Both the position numbers and the translations under genes were made by a program. A DNA stretch of 64,000 nt from NCBI RefSeq assembly GCF_901827155.1, contig NZ_LR594659.1, forward strand, positions 5,738,501-5,802,500, in the 5' to 3' direction. Position 1 is the stretch's first letter. The number at the start of each line of letters is the position of its first letter. The notes below the pieces were generated by a model. It ran no database searches. It had not been told where the DNA came from and was given only the letters and a program-made list of their open reading frames with translations. This stretch comes from Variovorax sp. PBL-H6. Its GTDB lineage: Bacteria > Pseudomonadota > Gammaproteobacteria > Burkholderiales > Burkholderiaceae_C. Shown in pieces: positions 16,709-25,425 of the stretch.

Positions 16709-17335
16709 ATGCAACCCTTGATCGATGCCTTGATCTTCATCGTCGACGACGACGCCAGCGTGCGCGAGGCGCTCGCCTGGCTGCTGCGCTCGCGGCGGCT
16801 GGTGAGCGAGCAATACGCAAGCGCCGAGGACTTCGAGCTGCGCCTGGCCGAGGGCCCGTTGGCCGATCAGCCGCACTGCCTGCTATTGGACGTGCGCATG
16901 CCCGGCATGAGCGGACTGGCGTTGTTCGACCGGTTGGCGGAGCGCGGCCTGCTCGAGGTGATGCCGGTGATCTTCCTGACCGGCCATGCCGACGTGCCCA
17001 CCGCCGTCGACGCGGTAAAGCGCGGCGCCTTCGACTTCTGCGAGAAGCCCTTCTCCGACAACGCGCTGGTCGACCGCATCGAGCATGCGCTCGGCACCTC
17101 GCTGCGCGCCGTCGAAGCACAGCGCGCGCGCCAGCTGCTGCTGCATCGGGTCGAGGAGCTAACCGAGCGCGAGCGCGATGTGATGCGGCGCGTTGTCGAG
17201 GGCCTGCCGAACAAGCTGATTGCGGATCAGCTCTCGATCAGCGTGCGGACGGTGGAGGTGCACCGGGCGCGGGTGTTCGAGAAGATGGAAGTGAAGTCGG
17301 CGGTGGAACTGGCGAATCTGCTGAGGGACATTTGA
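16709..17335 (+). CDS. FixJ/LuxR-type response regulator
   Basis: 208-residue two-domain response regulator. The receiver domain has the acidic pair Asp13-Asp14, phosphorylation site Asp61 in LLLDVRMPGMSG, the switch Thr in IFLTGHAD and the conserved Lys in FCEKPF. The C-terminal LuxR/GerE helix-turn-helix is LTERERDVMRRVVEGL to ISVRTVEVHRARVFEKM. It follows the PAS histidine kinase by 28 bases and is its likely partner, a DctS/DctR- or FixL/FixJ-like arrangement. Targets are unknown. The message meets the convergent OmpA-like gene about 145 bases downstream; no clear terminator is visible in that gap. Confidence 0.92.
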   Translation: MQPLIDALIFIVDDDASVREALAWLLRSRRLVSEQYASAEDFELRLAEGPLADQPHCLLLDVRMPGMSGLALFDRLAERGLLEVMPVIFLTGHADVPTAVDAVKRGAFDFCEKPFSDNALVDRIEHALGTSLRAVEAQRARQLLLHRVEELTERERDVMRRVVEGLPNKLIADQLSISVRTVEVHRARVFEKMEVKSAVELANLLRDI

Positions 17336-17479
17336 AGGCATACGGCTGCCGTCACGGCGCCACTCTGACGCGCCCCGACCCATCGAATCACGCAAGCTGC
17401 AGCCTCCGTCGAATTAAGAATCAGGGCTGCGCTGGAGGTGTGGCTTGTCCGACAGTGCCGAACCAAGCCCCTTTCGATC

Positions 17480-18133
17480 TCAGCCCTGCGGGCGCTCGCC
17501 CACGTAGATCTCCACCCGGCGGTTCTGCGCTCGCCCCGCATCGCTGCTGTTGTCTGCAATGGGCTCGCGCGAGCCGCGGCCCTCGATGCGGAAGGCCTGC
17601 TGCGGCACGCCGCGCGAGATCAGGTAGTCGCGCGTGCTCGCCGCGCGCTCCACCGACAGCGGGTTGTTGATGGCGTCGGTGCCGGTGCTGTCGGTGTGGC
17701 CGATGATTCGCACCTCGGCATTGGGATTGTTGCGCAGGCCGTTGGCGAACTGGTTGAGGATGGGTACGAAGTTGGGCTTGATCGTGGAGCGGCCCGTGTC
17801 GAAGGAGACATCGCTCGGGATCGCGAGCTTGAGCTCGTTGTTGGGCGTCTGGGTGACTGCGATGCCGGTGCCCTGCGTGGCAGCCTGCATCTCGCGCTTC
17901 TGCGATTCCATGCGCTGCGACCAGAGATAGCCGCCGAGCGCGCCAGCGGCGGCGCCGACCGCCGCGCCGGTGCCGATCGCGCGGCTGTTGCCACCGGTCG
18001 CAGAGCCGATGACGGCGCCGCCGAGTGCGCCGACACCGGCACCGATGCCGGTGTTGCGTTGGGTGTCGTTCATGCCGGCGCAGCCGGACAGGACGATCGC
18101 GGTGGCGGTGGTGGCGAGGACGAATTTCTTCAT
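17480..18133 (-). CDS. OmpA family lipoprotein with glycine-zipper segment
   Basis: 217-residue lipoprotein. Signal peptide MKKFVLATTATAIVLSGC with lipidated Cys18. Residues about 30-75 form a glycine-zipper (GIGAGVGALGGAVIGSATGG, GTGAAVGAAAGALGGYLW), seen in YfaZ/YMGG-like proteins. The C-terminal OmpA domain binds peptidoglycan: the SFDTGRSTIKPNF start, IIGHTDSTGTDAINNPLS with the Asp of the TD-x(10)-LS motif, and the Arg in GRAQNRRVEIYV. It probably tethers the outer membrane to the cell wall. It stands alone, convergent with the response regulator gene and followed upstream by a small membrane protein gene in the same direction. Confidence 0.92.
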   Translation of the reverse strand: MKKFVLATTATAIVLSGCAGMNDTQRNTGIGAGVGALGGAVIGSATGGNSRAIGTGAAVGAAAGALGGYLWSQRMESQKREMQAATQGTGIAVTQTPNNELKLAIPSDVSFDTGRSTIKPNFVPILNQFANGLRNNPNAEVRIIGHTDSTGTDAINNPLSVERAASTRDYLISRGVPQQAFRIEGRGSREPIADNSSDAGRAQNRRVEIYVGERPQG

Positions 18134-18167
18134 GTAGACCCTTCAGTCAGTGAAACAGGGCGGTCCA

Positions 18168-18329
18168 TTATGGTGAGCCGCCCGAAGGCGGCTCGTCGGA
18201 CGGAGGCGCTTTTTCTTCCTCGTCCCCTTCATGCAGTTCGCCGCCCTTGCGGCCAGAGAACATCGTCCACCACACCATCAGCACCAGCAGGATTCCGGCG
18301 CCGAGCGCTTCGAGCAAAATCAAACCCAT
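18168..18329 (-). CDS. Small single-pass membrane protein, 53 residues
   Basis: Begins MGLILLEALGAGILLVLMVWWTMF, one membrane helix, followed by a basic SGRKGGEL junction and a soluble tail rich in Glu and Pro (DEEEKAPPSDEPPSGG). The positive residues after the helix suggest a cytoplasmic tail. Codon use fits the host, and a GGAG lies about 10 bases before the ATG. Its start codon overlaps head-to-head with that of mltA, the two sharing CATG at 18327-18330, so each gene's ribosome site lies inside the other gene. Not a recognised family to me; the function is unknown. Confidence 0.6.
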   Translation of the reverse strand: MGLILLEALGAGILLVLMVWWTMFSGRKGGELHEGDEEEKAPPSDEPPSGGSP

Positions 18330-19470
18330 GAAAAGAGGACTCCAGTGGCTGGTCGGGCTCGCGATCGTAGCAACGCTGGCCGGCTGCTCCGTCGGCACCC
18401 TGAAACCCGAGGCACCTGTCGCGACGGCCCCGTCGAGCGCGCCGCCCCCGCGCGACCTGGGCCCGCTGACCGGTTCGCTCACGCATCCCAAGAGCCGCTG
18501 GGTGCCGGTGCCCTGGTCCGAGCTGCCCGGCTTCGAGGACGATGCGCTGCACGAAGGCTGGAGCGCGATGATCGCCAACTGCGCCCGCCCGAACGCCGCC
18601 TTCGCGCCACTGTGCCGCGAGGTGCGCCAGCTGGCGCTGGCCGAGACCGAGGAGCAGCGCCAGTGGCTGCGCGAGCGCCTGCAGCCCTACCGCGTGGAGC
18701 CGCTCTCGGGTCCCGGCGAAGGCAAGCTCACGAGCTACTACGAGCCTGTGTTCGAGGCCTCGCGCCGGCCGACTGCCCAGCACACCGTGCCGCTCTACCA
18801 AGCCCCTGCCGGCCTGGTGGCGCGCCGCCCTTGGTTCACGCGCCAGGAGATCGACACGCTGCCGCAAGCGCAGGCCGCATTGCGCGGTCGCGAGATCGCG
18901 TGGCTGGCCGACCCGATCGACGTGCTGATGCTGCACATCCAGGGCTCGGGCCGGTTGCGCATCACCGAGGCCGACGGCTCGCAGCGCACCGTGCGCGTGG
19001 CCTTCTCGGCGACCAACGAGCAGCCATATCGCAGCGTGCAGCAATGGCTGCAGAGCCAGGGCGCGACCAAGGTCAGCCTGTGGCCCGACGACACCAAGCA
19101 GTGGGTGGCGCAGAACCCGCAGCGCCTGTCGCAGCTGTTGTGGAGCAATCCGCGCTACGTCTTCTTCCGCGAGGAGCCGCTGGCAGACATCGACGCCGCC
19201 ACCGGTCCGGTCGGCGCGCAAGGAGTGCCGCTCACGGCCGGCCGCTCGATCGCGGTCGACCGCGACAGCATTCCCTACGGCACGCCCGTCTGGCTGGCTT
19301 CGCCGGGGCCGGCCGTGCCACTGGCCCGGCTGGTGGTGGCGCAGGACACGGGCAGCGCCATCGTGGGCGCGCTGCGCGCCGACTACTTCGCCGGGACCGG
19401 GCCGGAAGCGGGGCGGCTGGCGGCACGCGTGAATCAGCCACTCCGCTTGTGGGTGTTGTGGCCCAAATGA
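18328..19470 (+). CDS. mltA: Membrane-bound lytic murein transglycosylase A
   Basis: 380-residue outer-membrane lipoprotein that cleaves glycan strands to 1,6-anhydro products. Lipobox TLAGC with Cys20. The MltA barrel domain carries GKLTSYYEPVFEASRR, IDVLMLHIQGSGRLRI and RSVQQWLQSQG, and the 3D domain carries RSIAVDRDSIPYGTPVWL, VAQDTGSAIVGALRADYFAG and the catalytic Asp in the QDTG motif. The start MKRGLQWLVG at 18328 begins the signal peptide. It sits head-to-head with a 53-residue membrane protein gene, sharing CATG, and 45 bases before an SMR-type carrier gene. Confidence 0.94.
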   Translation: MKRGLQWLVGLAIVATLAGCSVGTLKPEAPVATAPSSAPPPRDLGPLTGSLTHPKSRWVPVPWSELPGFEDDALHEGWSAMIANCARPNAAFAPLCREVRQLALAETEEQRQWLRERLQPYRVEPLSGPGEGKLTSYYEPVFEASRRPTAQHTVPLYQAPAGLVARRPWFTRQEIDTLPQAQAALRGREIAWLADPIDVLMLHIQGSGRLRITEADGSQRTVRVAFSATNEQPYRSVQQWLQSQGATKVSLWPDDTKQWVAQNPQRLSQLLWSNPRYVFFREEPLADIDAATGPVGAQGVPLTAGRSIAVDRDSIPYGTPVWLASPGPAVPLARLVVAQDTGSAIVGALRADYFAGTGPEAGRLAARVNQPLRLWVLWPK

Positions 19471-19515
19471 CCGGGTGAAGGGGCATGATCCCTGCCAGGG
19501 CAGACAGGGAGCGCC

Positions 19516-19890
19516 ATGAACCTTCACAGCTTCTGGATCATCCTCGCGGGCGTTTTGCTGAATTCAGCCGCGCAGCTGATGCTCAAGGCCGGTGCGCGCA
19601 CGCTGGGCACCGTCGCGATGGGCAACAGCGCCTCGCTTTCGGCCGCAGCATGGAGCGCCGCCACGCAGCCCTGGATCGTGCTGGGGCTGGTCTGCTACTT
19701 CATCAGCGCCGGGCTGTGGATCCTCGCGCTGACACGGGTGGACGTGACGGTGGCGTATCCCATGCTGTCCATGGGCTACGTCATTGCGGCCCTGCTCGCA
19801 TGGCAGCTCTTCGGCGAATCGCTGAACGCCTCGCGCGTGCTCGGCATTGCCATCATCCTTGTCGGCGTGGTCGTGTTGAGCCGAGGATGA
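19516..19890 (+). CDS. SMR/EamA-type small membrane carrier (possible lipid-linked sugar flippase)
   Basis: 124 residues with four membrane helices, the size and pattern of the small multidrug resistance/EamA half-transporters. Features include LLNSAAQLMLKAGAR in helix 1 and RVDVTVAYPMLSMGYVIAALLAW in helix 3, close to the ArnE/ArnF subfamily that flips undecaprenyl-phosphate-aminoarabinose. It has a ribosome site AGGGAG. It is followed 4 bases later by the HAD-UbiA fusion gene and then by a polytopic GT-C-like gene, so a role in moving a polyprenyl-phosphate sugar across the inner membrane is a reasonable inference. Drug export by an EmrE-like dimer is the alternative. Confidence 0.82.
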   Translation: MNLHSFWIILAGVLLNSAAQLMLKAGARTLGTVAMGNSASLSAAAWSAATQPWIVLGLVCYFISAGLWILALTRVDVTVAYPMLSMGYVIAALLAWQLFGESLNASRVLGIAIILVGVVVLSRG

Positions 19891-19894
19891 CGCC

Positions 19895-21310
19895 ATGTGC
19901 CCGCTCTACGTGGACCTGGACGGCACGTTGATCGCCACCGATTCGCTGCACGAATCCCTGCTGCAATTGACGCGCGTCTCGCCGGCTTCGCTGCTGTGGC
20001 TTCCGCTGTGGCTCTTGCGCGGGAAGGCCGCGCTCAAGCAGGAGGTGGCGAGCCGCGCCGCCATCGACGTGCAGACGCTCCCGTACCGGCCGGAGGTGCT
20101 CGAGCTGGTGCGCAGCGCCCGCGCCGCGGGCCGCCGCACCGTGCTGGCCACCGCCAGCGACGAGCGGATCGCGCGCGCCGTCGCCGCGCACCTGGGACTG
20201 TTCGACGCGGTGCTCGCCTCCGACGGCGAGCACAACCTGCGCGGCGCGGGCAAGCGCGCCGCCATCGAGGCCGATGCCGGCGGCCGCGGCTTCAGCTACG
20301 CCGGCAACGGCCATGTGGATCTCGCGGTGTGGGGCGGGGCCGATACCGCGGTGGTGGTCAGCCGTTCCGAGTCGTTGGCGCGCCGGGTGGCCGGGCTGAC
20401 CACGATCGAGGCGCGGATCGTCCCGCCACGCATCCCGCTCAAGGGCTATCTGTACGGCGTGCGGCTGCATCAGTGGCTCAAGAACGTGCTGATCTTCCTG
20501 CCGCTGATGCCCGTGCTGCACGAGCTCACCCAGCCGATCGTGCTGCACGCCGTGCTGGCCTTCGTGGCCTTCGGGCTGATGGCTTCGGGCATCTACGTGC
20601 TCAACGATCTCGTCGACCTCGAGTCGGACCGGCGGCATCACCGGAAGCGCCTGCGGCCCTTCGCCTCCGGCGAGATCACGGCGCTCCATGGGCTGGCGCT
20701 GGCGGGGCTGCTGTGCGCTGCCGCGCTGGCGCTGTCGCTCGCGCTGCTTCCGGCGGCCTTCGTGAGCGTCCTGCTGCTCTACATGGCACTGACCAGCGCC
20801 TACTCGCTGTTCCTCAAGCGCCGCGCGGTGGTCGACGTGTTCGCGCTGGCCGGGCTCTACACCCTCCGCGTGGCGGCGGGGACCGCGGCGACCGGGCTGC
20901 CGCTGTCGTTCTGGATCCTGTCCTTCTCGATGTTCATCTTCCTGAGCCTGGCACTGGCCAAGCGCTACGTCGAGCTGTCCGGCTCGCCGCCCGACGCGCA
21001 GCGCATGAAGCGCGACCGCGGCTACCAGCCCGGGGACGGGAACTTCGTGCTGTGCACCGGCGTGGCGGCCGGCCAGATGTCGGTGCTGCTGCTCAGCCTG
21101 TACCTGCACGACCAGGAAATGCTGGCGCGCTATGACCATCCGGAATACCTCTGGGTGCTGATTCCCCTTTTCCTGTTCTGGACCCTGCGCGTGTGGCTGA
21201 AGGCAGTCCGCGGCGCCTTGCACGATGACCCGGTCGTCTTTGCCGCGCGCGATTGGGTCAGCCGCCTTGCGGTCGTCATTGCCGCCCTTGCGCTGTGGGC
21301 GGCGGACTAG
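19895..21310 (+). CDS. HAD phosphatase-UbiA prenyltransferase fusion (DPPR-synthase-like)
   Basis: 471 residues in two parts. Residues 1-150 form a HAD-type phosphatase: DLDGTL motif I at 7-12, LATASD motif II, and GYAGN-like FSYAGNGHVDLAV motif IV. Residues about 185-471 form a multi-helix UbiA prenyltransferase with RLHQWLKNVLIFLPL and the Asp-rich NDLVDLESDRRHHRKRLRPF, matching the branch of decaprenyl-phosphate phosphoribosyltransferases (Rv3806c-like; NoeC in Azorhizobium). Known chemistry there: polyprenyl phosphate plus PRPP gives polyprenyl-phosphoryl-phosphoribose. The fused HAD domain could remove the 5-phosphate, an inference. The stop TAG shares its G with the next gene's GTG start. 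Confidence 0.88.
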   Translation: MCPLYVDLDGTLIATDSLHESLLQLTRVSPASLLWLPLWLLRGKAALKQEVASRAAIDVQTLPYRPEVLELVRSARAAGRRTVLATASDERIARAVAAHLGLFDAVLASDGEHNLRGAGKRAAIEADAGGRGFSYAGNGHVDLAVWGGADTAVVVSRSESLARRVAGLTTIEARIVPPRIPLKGYLYGVRLHQWLKNVLIFLPLMPVLHELTQPIVLHAVLAFVAFGLMASGIYVLNDLVDLESDRRHHRKRLRPFASGEITALHGLALAGLLCAAALALSLALLPAAFVSVLLLYMALTSAYSLFLKRRAVVDVFALAGLYTLRVAAGTAATGLPLSFWILSFSMFIFLSLALAKRYVELSGSPPDAQRMKRDRGYQPGDGNFVLCTGVAAGQMSVLLLSLYLHDQEMLARYDHPEYLWVLIPLFLFWTLRVWLKAVRGALHDDPVVFAARDWVSRLAVVIAALALWAAD

Positions 21311-22521
21311 TGCCCAAGCGCGCGCTGGCCTGCGATGCCCTCGTTGCCGCAGGGCTGGCGCTCGCGGCCCTGCTGCTGCTGGCAACGCTCGCCCACCAAC
21401 TGCCGCCCGCACTCTTCGAGCGAGAGACCGGCCTCGACGCCTGGTTCCAGTCCGACATCCCGCGCGTGCTGGCCAACATGGTGGACGCGGGCAGCAACCA
21501 CTACCGCACCAAGGTCCACCCGATCGCGTCGATCCTCATCCATCCGATGGTGACGGGCCTGCGTGCGCTGTGGCCCGGCACCGACCTCCAGGCCGCCATG
21601 CGCTTCGCCTACCTGGTGGCCGCGCTGTGGGTGCTCTCCTTCTACGCCTTGTGCCGCGTGCTCGGCGGCGGGCGTGTCGTGGCGGCCTGCTTCTCCCTGC
21701 TGGCCATTGGCAGCGCCGCCTTCCAGTTCTGGTTCTCGGTGCCGGAGACCTACGGCCTCGGATCGCTGACCTTGCTGTGGGTGCTGCTGGTCGCGGCGCT
21801 CGCGGCGCACCAGCCCGTGGGCGACCGGCTGCTGCTGGCCGCCAGCATCGCCAGCCTTGCGATCACGGTGACGAACTGGGTCGCGGGGCTGGCGCTCGCG
21901 CTGGTCCAGCGGCCCTGGCGACGCGCGCTCGCGATCAGCGCGGCCGCCTTCATGGCCGTCGCGGCCATCGCGGTGGCGCAGCGTTTTCTCTACCGCTTTG
22001 CCAAGTTCTTCTTCCTCGGCAGCAGGGAAGAGGCGGACTACGTCAACCTGGAGCGCTCCGGCACCGTGCTGGACAAACTCGCCGCAATGTTCTGGCATCC
22101 GATCAGCCTGCCCGAGGTGCTGAGCGTGCCTTCCGTCCCGCCCGGGCTCGACTGGGTGACGGTGCAGCTGAGCGCACCGGCTTCGGGGGGCTGGGCCGGC
22201 GTCTCGGCGCTCGTCCTGTGGAGCCTGCTGCTCGCGGCCGGCGCCGTCGGCCTGCTTCGTGCCGAGCGTTGGCGCCGCTTCGCCGCGGTGCTCGGGCTCA
22301 CGCTGGGTGCGCAGGTGCTGCTGCACCTCGTGTATGGCGACGAGACCTTCCTGTATGCCGCGCATTTCCTGCCGCTGCTGATGGCGGTCGCGGTGTGCGC
22401 CACGCACGTCCTGCCGCATGCGCTGGCCGCGGCGATGGCGCTCGCGGCTGCGGGTCTCGCGGCCTTCCACAACGCGGCCATGTACGAGGACGCGGTTCGG
22501 CTGCTGCAGCACGCGCGCTGA
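21310..22521 (+). CDS. Polytopic membrane protein, possible GT-C glycosyltransferase
   Basis: 403 residues with roughly ten membrane helices. The first periplasmic loop (ERETGLDAWFQSDIPRV, HYRTKVHPI) has an acidic residue cluster in the position where GT-C transferases keep their catalytic Asp. The GTG start at 21310 overlaps the stop of the HAD-UbiA gene by one base (TAGTG), giving strict coupling. Context suggests it uses the lipid-linked sugar made and flipped by the two genes before it; no acceptor can be named. I do not recognise a defined family, so the transferase call is inference from fold-like features and position. Confidence 0.7.
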   Translation: MPKRALACDALVAAGLALAALLLLATLAHQLPPALFERETGLDAWFQSDIPRVLANMVDAGSNHYRTKVHPIASILIHPMVTGLRALWPGTDLQAAMRFAYLVAALWVLSFYALCRVLGGGRVVAACFSLLAIGSAAFQFWFSVPETYGLGSLTLLWVLLVAALAAHQPVGDRLLLAASIASLAITVTNWVAGLALALVQRPWRRALAISAAAFMAVAAIAVAQRFLYRFAKFFFLGSREEADYVNLERSGTVLDKLAAMFWHPISLPEVLSVPSVPPGLDWVTVQLSAPASGGWAGVSALVLWSLLLAAGAVGLLRAERWRRFAAVLGLTLGAQVLLHLVYGDETFLYAAHFLPLLMAVAVCATHVLPHALAAAMALAAAGLAAFHNAAMYEDAVRLLQHAR

Positions 22522-22648
22522 GCGGCGACCACAACGTCGACGCCGGCTGGCAGGGGCGCCGGAGCCGCGCCTGACTTCGTGGCGTCATATTGAACTTTTA
22601 GCGTATCGGGGCTACGCAACAACCGTTTCCCCACTGAAAGATTCGCGC

Positions 22649-24904
22649 ATGACCGCCAAGACCTGCCATGACGTCCTCTCCATCGACCCCGACGACATCG
22701 GCCACAACACGAGCTCCAACCCGTCCTTCACCGATTTGCTCGCGTCCCGCCTGAGCCGTCGCCACCTGTTCGGCCTCGGCGTCGGCACTGCCGGCACCGC
22801 CCTCCTGCAGGCCTGCGGCGGCGGCGGCGGCCACGGCTTTCCGGTGTTGCCGCCCGCACCGGCCCCTGCGCCCGCTCCCGCTCCTGCACCTGCACCGGCC
22901 CCGGCGCCCGCTGCACCCAAGCTCGGCTTCACCGCCGTCTCCAAGAGCCTGGCCGACATCGTCACGGTCCCGGCGGGCTATACCGCCACGGTGCTGTACC
23001 GCCTCGGCGACCCGATCGCGGCCGGCGTGCCCGCCTACGCGAACGACGGCACGGATGCGCCCACCACCTTCGACCGCCGCGCCGGAGACCACCACGACGG
23101 CATGACCTTCTTCGGCATGGACGCTTCGGACAAGTGGGCCCCGTCCAGCGCCACGCGCGGCCTGCTGACGATGAACCACGAAGCCATCACGCCGCTCTTC
23201 CTGCACCCGGCCGGCCAGACCACCACGGGCACCGGCAACGCGCAGGTGCGCACCGTGGCCGACGAAGTGCTGCGCGAGTTCTACCTGCACGGCGTGAGCG
23301 TGATCGAGGTCAACAAGGGCGCGAGCGCCTGGAGCTACAAGCAGGACTCCGCCTTCAATCGCCGTGTCCACACGCTGACCGAGATGAGCTTCTCCGGCCC
23401 CGCGGCCAAGACCGGCCACCTGGCAACGAAGTTCTCCCCCGACGGCAGCAAGACCCGCGGCACGCTCAACAACTGCGCCAACGGCACCACGCCCTGGGGC
23501 ACCTACCTGACCTGCGAGGAAAACTGGGCCGGCTATTTCCGTCGCATCGCCGCCACCGACAACCCGAGCCGCACCGCCAGGGAAATCGCCAGCTTCAACC
23601 GCTACGGCGTTGCCGGCACCGGGCGAGAACTGTGGGCCACCCCCACGCCCGACACCGCCGACAACCTCTACGGCCGCTGGAATGCGCAGGTCACCGGCGC
23701 CACGGCCGCGGACGACTATCGCAACGGCGCCAACACCTATGGGTGGGTGGTGGAGATCGATCCCTTCGCGCCCGGCAGCACGCCAAAGAAGCGCACCGCG
23801 CTCGGCCGCATGGGCCACGAAGGCGCATGCCTCGGTCCGGTGGTCGTCGGCAAGCCCCTCGTCTGGTACATGGGCGACGATTCGCGCAACGAGTACATCT
23901 ACAAGTTCGTCTCGACGAAGAACTGGGACGCGGCCGATGTCGATGGCGGCCTGGCCGCCGGCGACAAGTACATGGACGACGGCCGGCTTTACGTCGCCAA
24001 GTTCAACGCCGATGGCACCGGCGCCTGGCTGGAGCTCAAGCTCGGCATCAACGGCATCACCTCGAGCAACACCGCCTACGCCTTCACCGACGCGGCCGAC
24101 GTGGTGATCAATGCGCGCCTCGCGGCCGATGCGGCCGGCGCCACCAGGATGGACCGCCCCGAGTGGACAGCCGTCAATCCGAAAACCGGCGACGTCTACG
24201 TCACGCTCACCAACACCAACGCCGCCTCGCGCCCGATCACGGCCACCGACGGTGCCAACCCGCGCTTCTACAACGACCCGAAGGGCGCCGCCGCCACCGC
24301 GCAGACCGGCAACCCCAACGGCCACATCGTGCGTTTCGCCGATGACAACGGCGACCCGGCGGCCCTGAGCTTCAAGTGGGACGTGTACCTGTTCGGCGCT
24401 CGCGCAGTCGCATCTGCCGACATCAACCTCTCGGGCCTGGTTGCCGACAACGACTTCTCCAGCCCCGACGGCATGTGGTTCAGCCAGGCCACGGGCGGGC
24501 TGCTGTGGCTGGAGACCGACGACGGTGCCTACACCGACGTCACCAACTGCATGCTGCTCGCCGCCGTTCCAGGCAAGGTCGGCGACGGCGCCGCCAGGAC
24601 CATCACCAACGTCGACGGCGCCACCACGCGGCAGCAGGCGACCTTCGTCGGCAAGGCGCCGGGCACCGAAGGCCTGCGCCGCTTCCTGGTGGGCCCGAAG
24701 GACTGCGAAATCACCGGCATCGCCGAGTCGGGCGACGGCCGCGCGCTGTTCGTCAACATCCAGCATCCGGGCGAGACCACGCCCGCGGCCAGCATCACCA
24801 CGCCGGCGCAGTTCGGCAGCCACTGGCCGGACGGCGGCAACGCGCGCCCGCGCTCGGCCACGGTGGTGATCACCAAGGACGACGGCGGAATCGTCGGACT
24901 GTGA
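22649..24904 (+). CDS. PhoX-type (DUF839) alkaline phosphatase, Tat-exported
   Basis: 751 residues. Tat signal SRRHLFGLG at 36-44 with a possible lipobox ending at Cys56, then a Gly-rich and a Pro-Ala repeat linker (about 60-90). The PhoX/DUF839 beta-propeller follows, with TMNHEAITPLFLHP, TLNNCANGTTPWGTYLTCEE (split CEENW), GHEGACLGPVV and WFSQATGGLLWLETDDGAY. PhoX enzymes use Ca and Fe and release phosphate from many phosphomonoesters. The ATG at 22649 is 127 bases after the previous gene; I see no convincing Pho box there. The stop directly abuts the stop of the convergent Lrp-type gene. Confidence 0.9.
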   Translation: MTAKTCHDVLSIDPDDIGHNTSSNPSFTDLLASRLSRRHLFGLGVGTAGTALLQACGGGGGHGFPVLPPAPAPAPAPAPAPAPAPAPAAPKLGFTAVSKSLADIVTVPAGYTATVLYRLGDPIAAGVPAYANDGTDAPTTFDRRAGDHHDGMTFFGMDASDKWAPSSATRGLLTMNHEAITPLFLHPAGQTTTGTGNAQVRTVADEVLREFYLHGVSVIEVNKGASAWSYKQDSAFNRRVHTLTEMSFSGPAAKTGHLATKFSPDGSKTRGTLNNCANGTTPWGTYLTCEENWAGYFRRIAATDNPSRTAREIASFNRYGVAGTGRELWATPTPDTADNLYGRWNAQVTGATAADDYRNGANTYGWVVEIDPFAPGSTPKKRTALGRMGHEGACLGPVVVGKPLVWYMGDDSRNEYIYKFVSTKNWDAADVDGGLAAGDKYMDDGRLYVAKFNADGTGAWLELKLGINGITSSNTAYAFTDAADVVINARLAADAAGATRMDRPEWTAVNPKTGDVYVTLTNTNAASRPITATDGANPRFYNDPKGAAATAQTGNPNGHIVRFADDNGDPAALSFKWDVYLFGARAVASADINLSGLVADNDFSSPDGMWFSQATGGLLWLETDDGAYTDVTNCMLLAAVPGKVGDGAARTITNVDGATTRQQATFVGKAPGTEGLRRFLVGPKDCEITGIAESGDGRALFVNIQHPGETTPAASITTPAQFGSHWPDGGNARPRSATVVITKDDGGIVGL

Positions 24905-25378
24905 TCAGGACGGCGCCGCCGGCAACGGCAGCGCCGTCTTGTAGCGCACCTGCTTGAGCGCAAAGCTCGAGCGGATCTTCTCGATGCCCTCGATGGGCGT
25001 GAGCTGCTCGAGGATGAACCTTTCGAGCGCCGCGATGTCGGCCACGGCGACCCGGATCAGGTAGTCGCTGTCGCCGGTCATCAGGTAGCACTCCATCACC
25101 TCCTCGTGCTCGGCGATGCGCTGCTCGAAGTCGGCCAGCGACTGCTTGCTTTGCGTGCGCAGGCTGATCGAAATGAAGACATTCAACCCGAGGCCCAGCG
25201 CCGCCGCGCTCGCCAGCGCCACGTAGCGCTGGATCACGCCCGCCGCCTCCAAGGCCTTCACCCGCGAAAGACAGGGCGAGGGCGACAGGTGCACGCGGCG
25301 CGCGAGCGCCACGTTGGACAGCGCGCCGTCGCGCTGCAGTTCGTCGACGATGCGCAGATCGATCGCGTCCAGTTTCAT
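24905..25378 (-). CDS. Lrp/AsnC family transcriptional regulator
   Basis: 157 residues. N-terminal winged helix-turn-helix ([41 protein letters not shown]) and a C-terminal RAM ligand-binding domain ([32 protein letters not shown]). Such regulators respond to amino acids. It is divergent from an AceE-type dehydrogenase gene, with a 23-bp palindrome and several TTCATGAA-like sites between them. This layout matches MdeR/MdeB of pseudomonad methionine breakdown, in which an Lrp-type factor controls an AceE homologue acting on 2-oxobutyrate. The methionine lyase gene itself is not here, so the ligand is uncertain. Confidence 0.92.
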   Translation of the reverse strand: MKLDAIDLRIVDELQRDGALSNVALARRVHLSPSPCLSRVKALEAAGVIQRYVALASAAALGLGLNVFISISLRTQSKQSLADFEQRIAEHEEVMECYLMTGDSDYLIRVAVADIAALERFILEQLTPIEGIEKIRSSFALKQVRYKTALPLPAAPS

Positions 25379-25399
25379 GAAATGCCTTGAATCCGAGGT

Positions 25400-25422
25400 G
25401 TTGCGGCATCTTATGCCGCAAC
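25400..25422. promoter_or_regulatory. Perfect palindrome, likely Lrp-type operator
   Basis: GTTGCGGCAT at 25400-25409 and ATGCCGCAAC at 25413-25422 are exact reverse complements around CTT. It lies 22 bases upstream of the Lrp-type gene's ATG, over its probable promoter, a position suited to autoregulation. Confidence 0.6.
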
Positions 25423-25425
25423 AAC

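Noticed and set aside
22522..22648. Pho box before the PhoX-type gene
   Set aside because: Only one weak half-site (GCGTCAT) is seen; the paired CTGTCAT-like repeats of a Pho box are absent.
22855..22912. Simple repeat in the phoX gene
   Set aside because: It encodes the Pro-Ala linker of the phosphatase in frame; a coding low-complexity stretch, not a mobile or CRISPR-like repeat.
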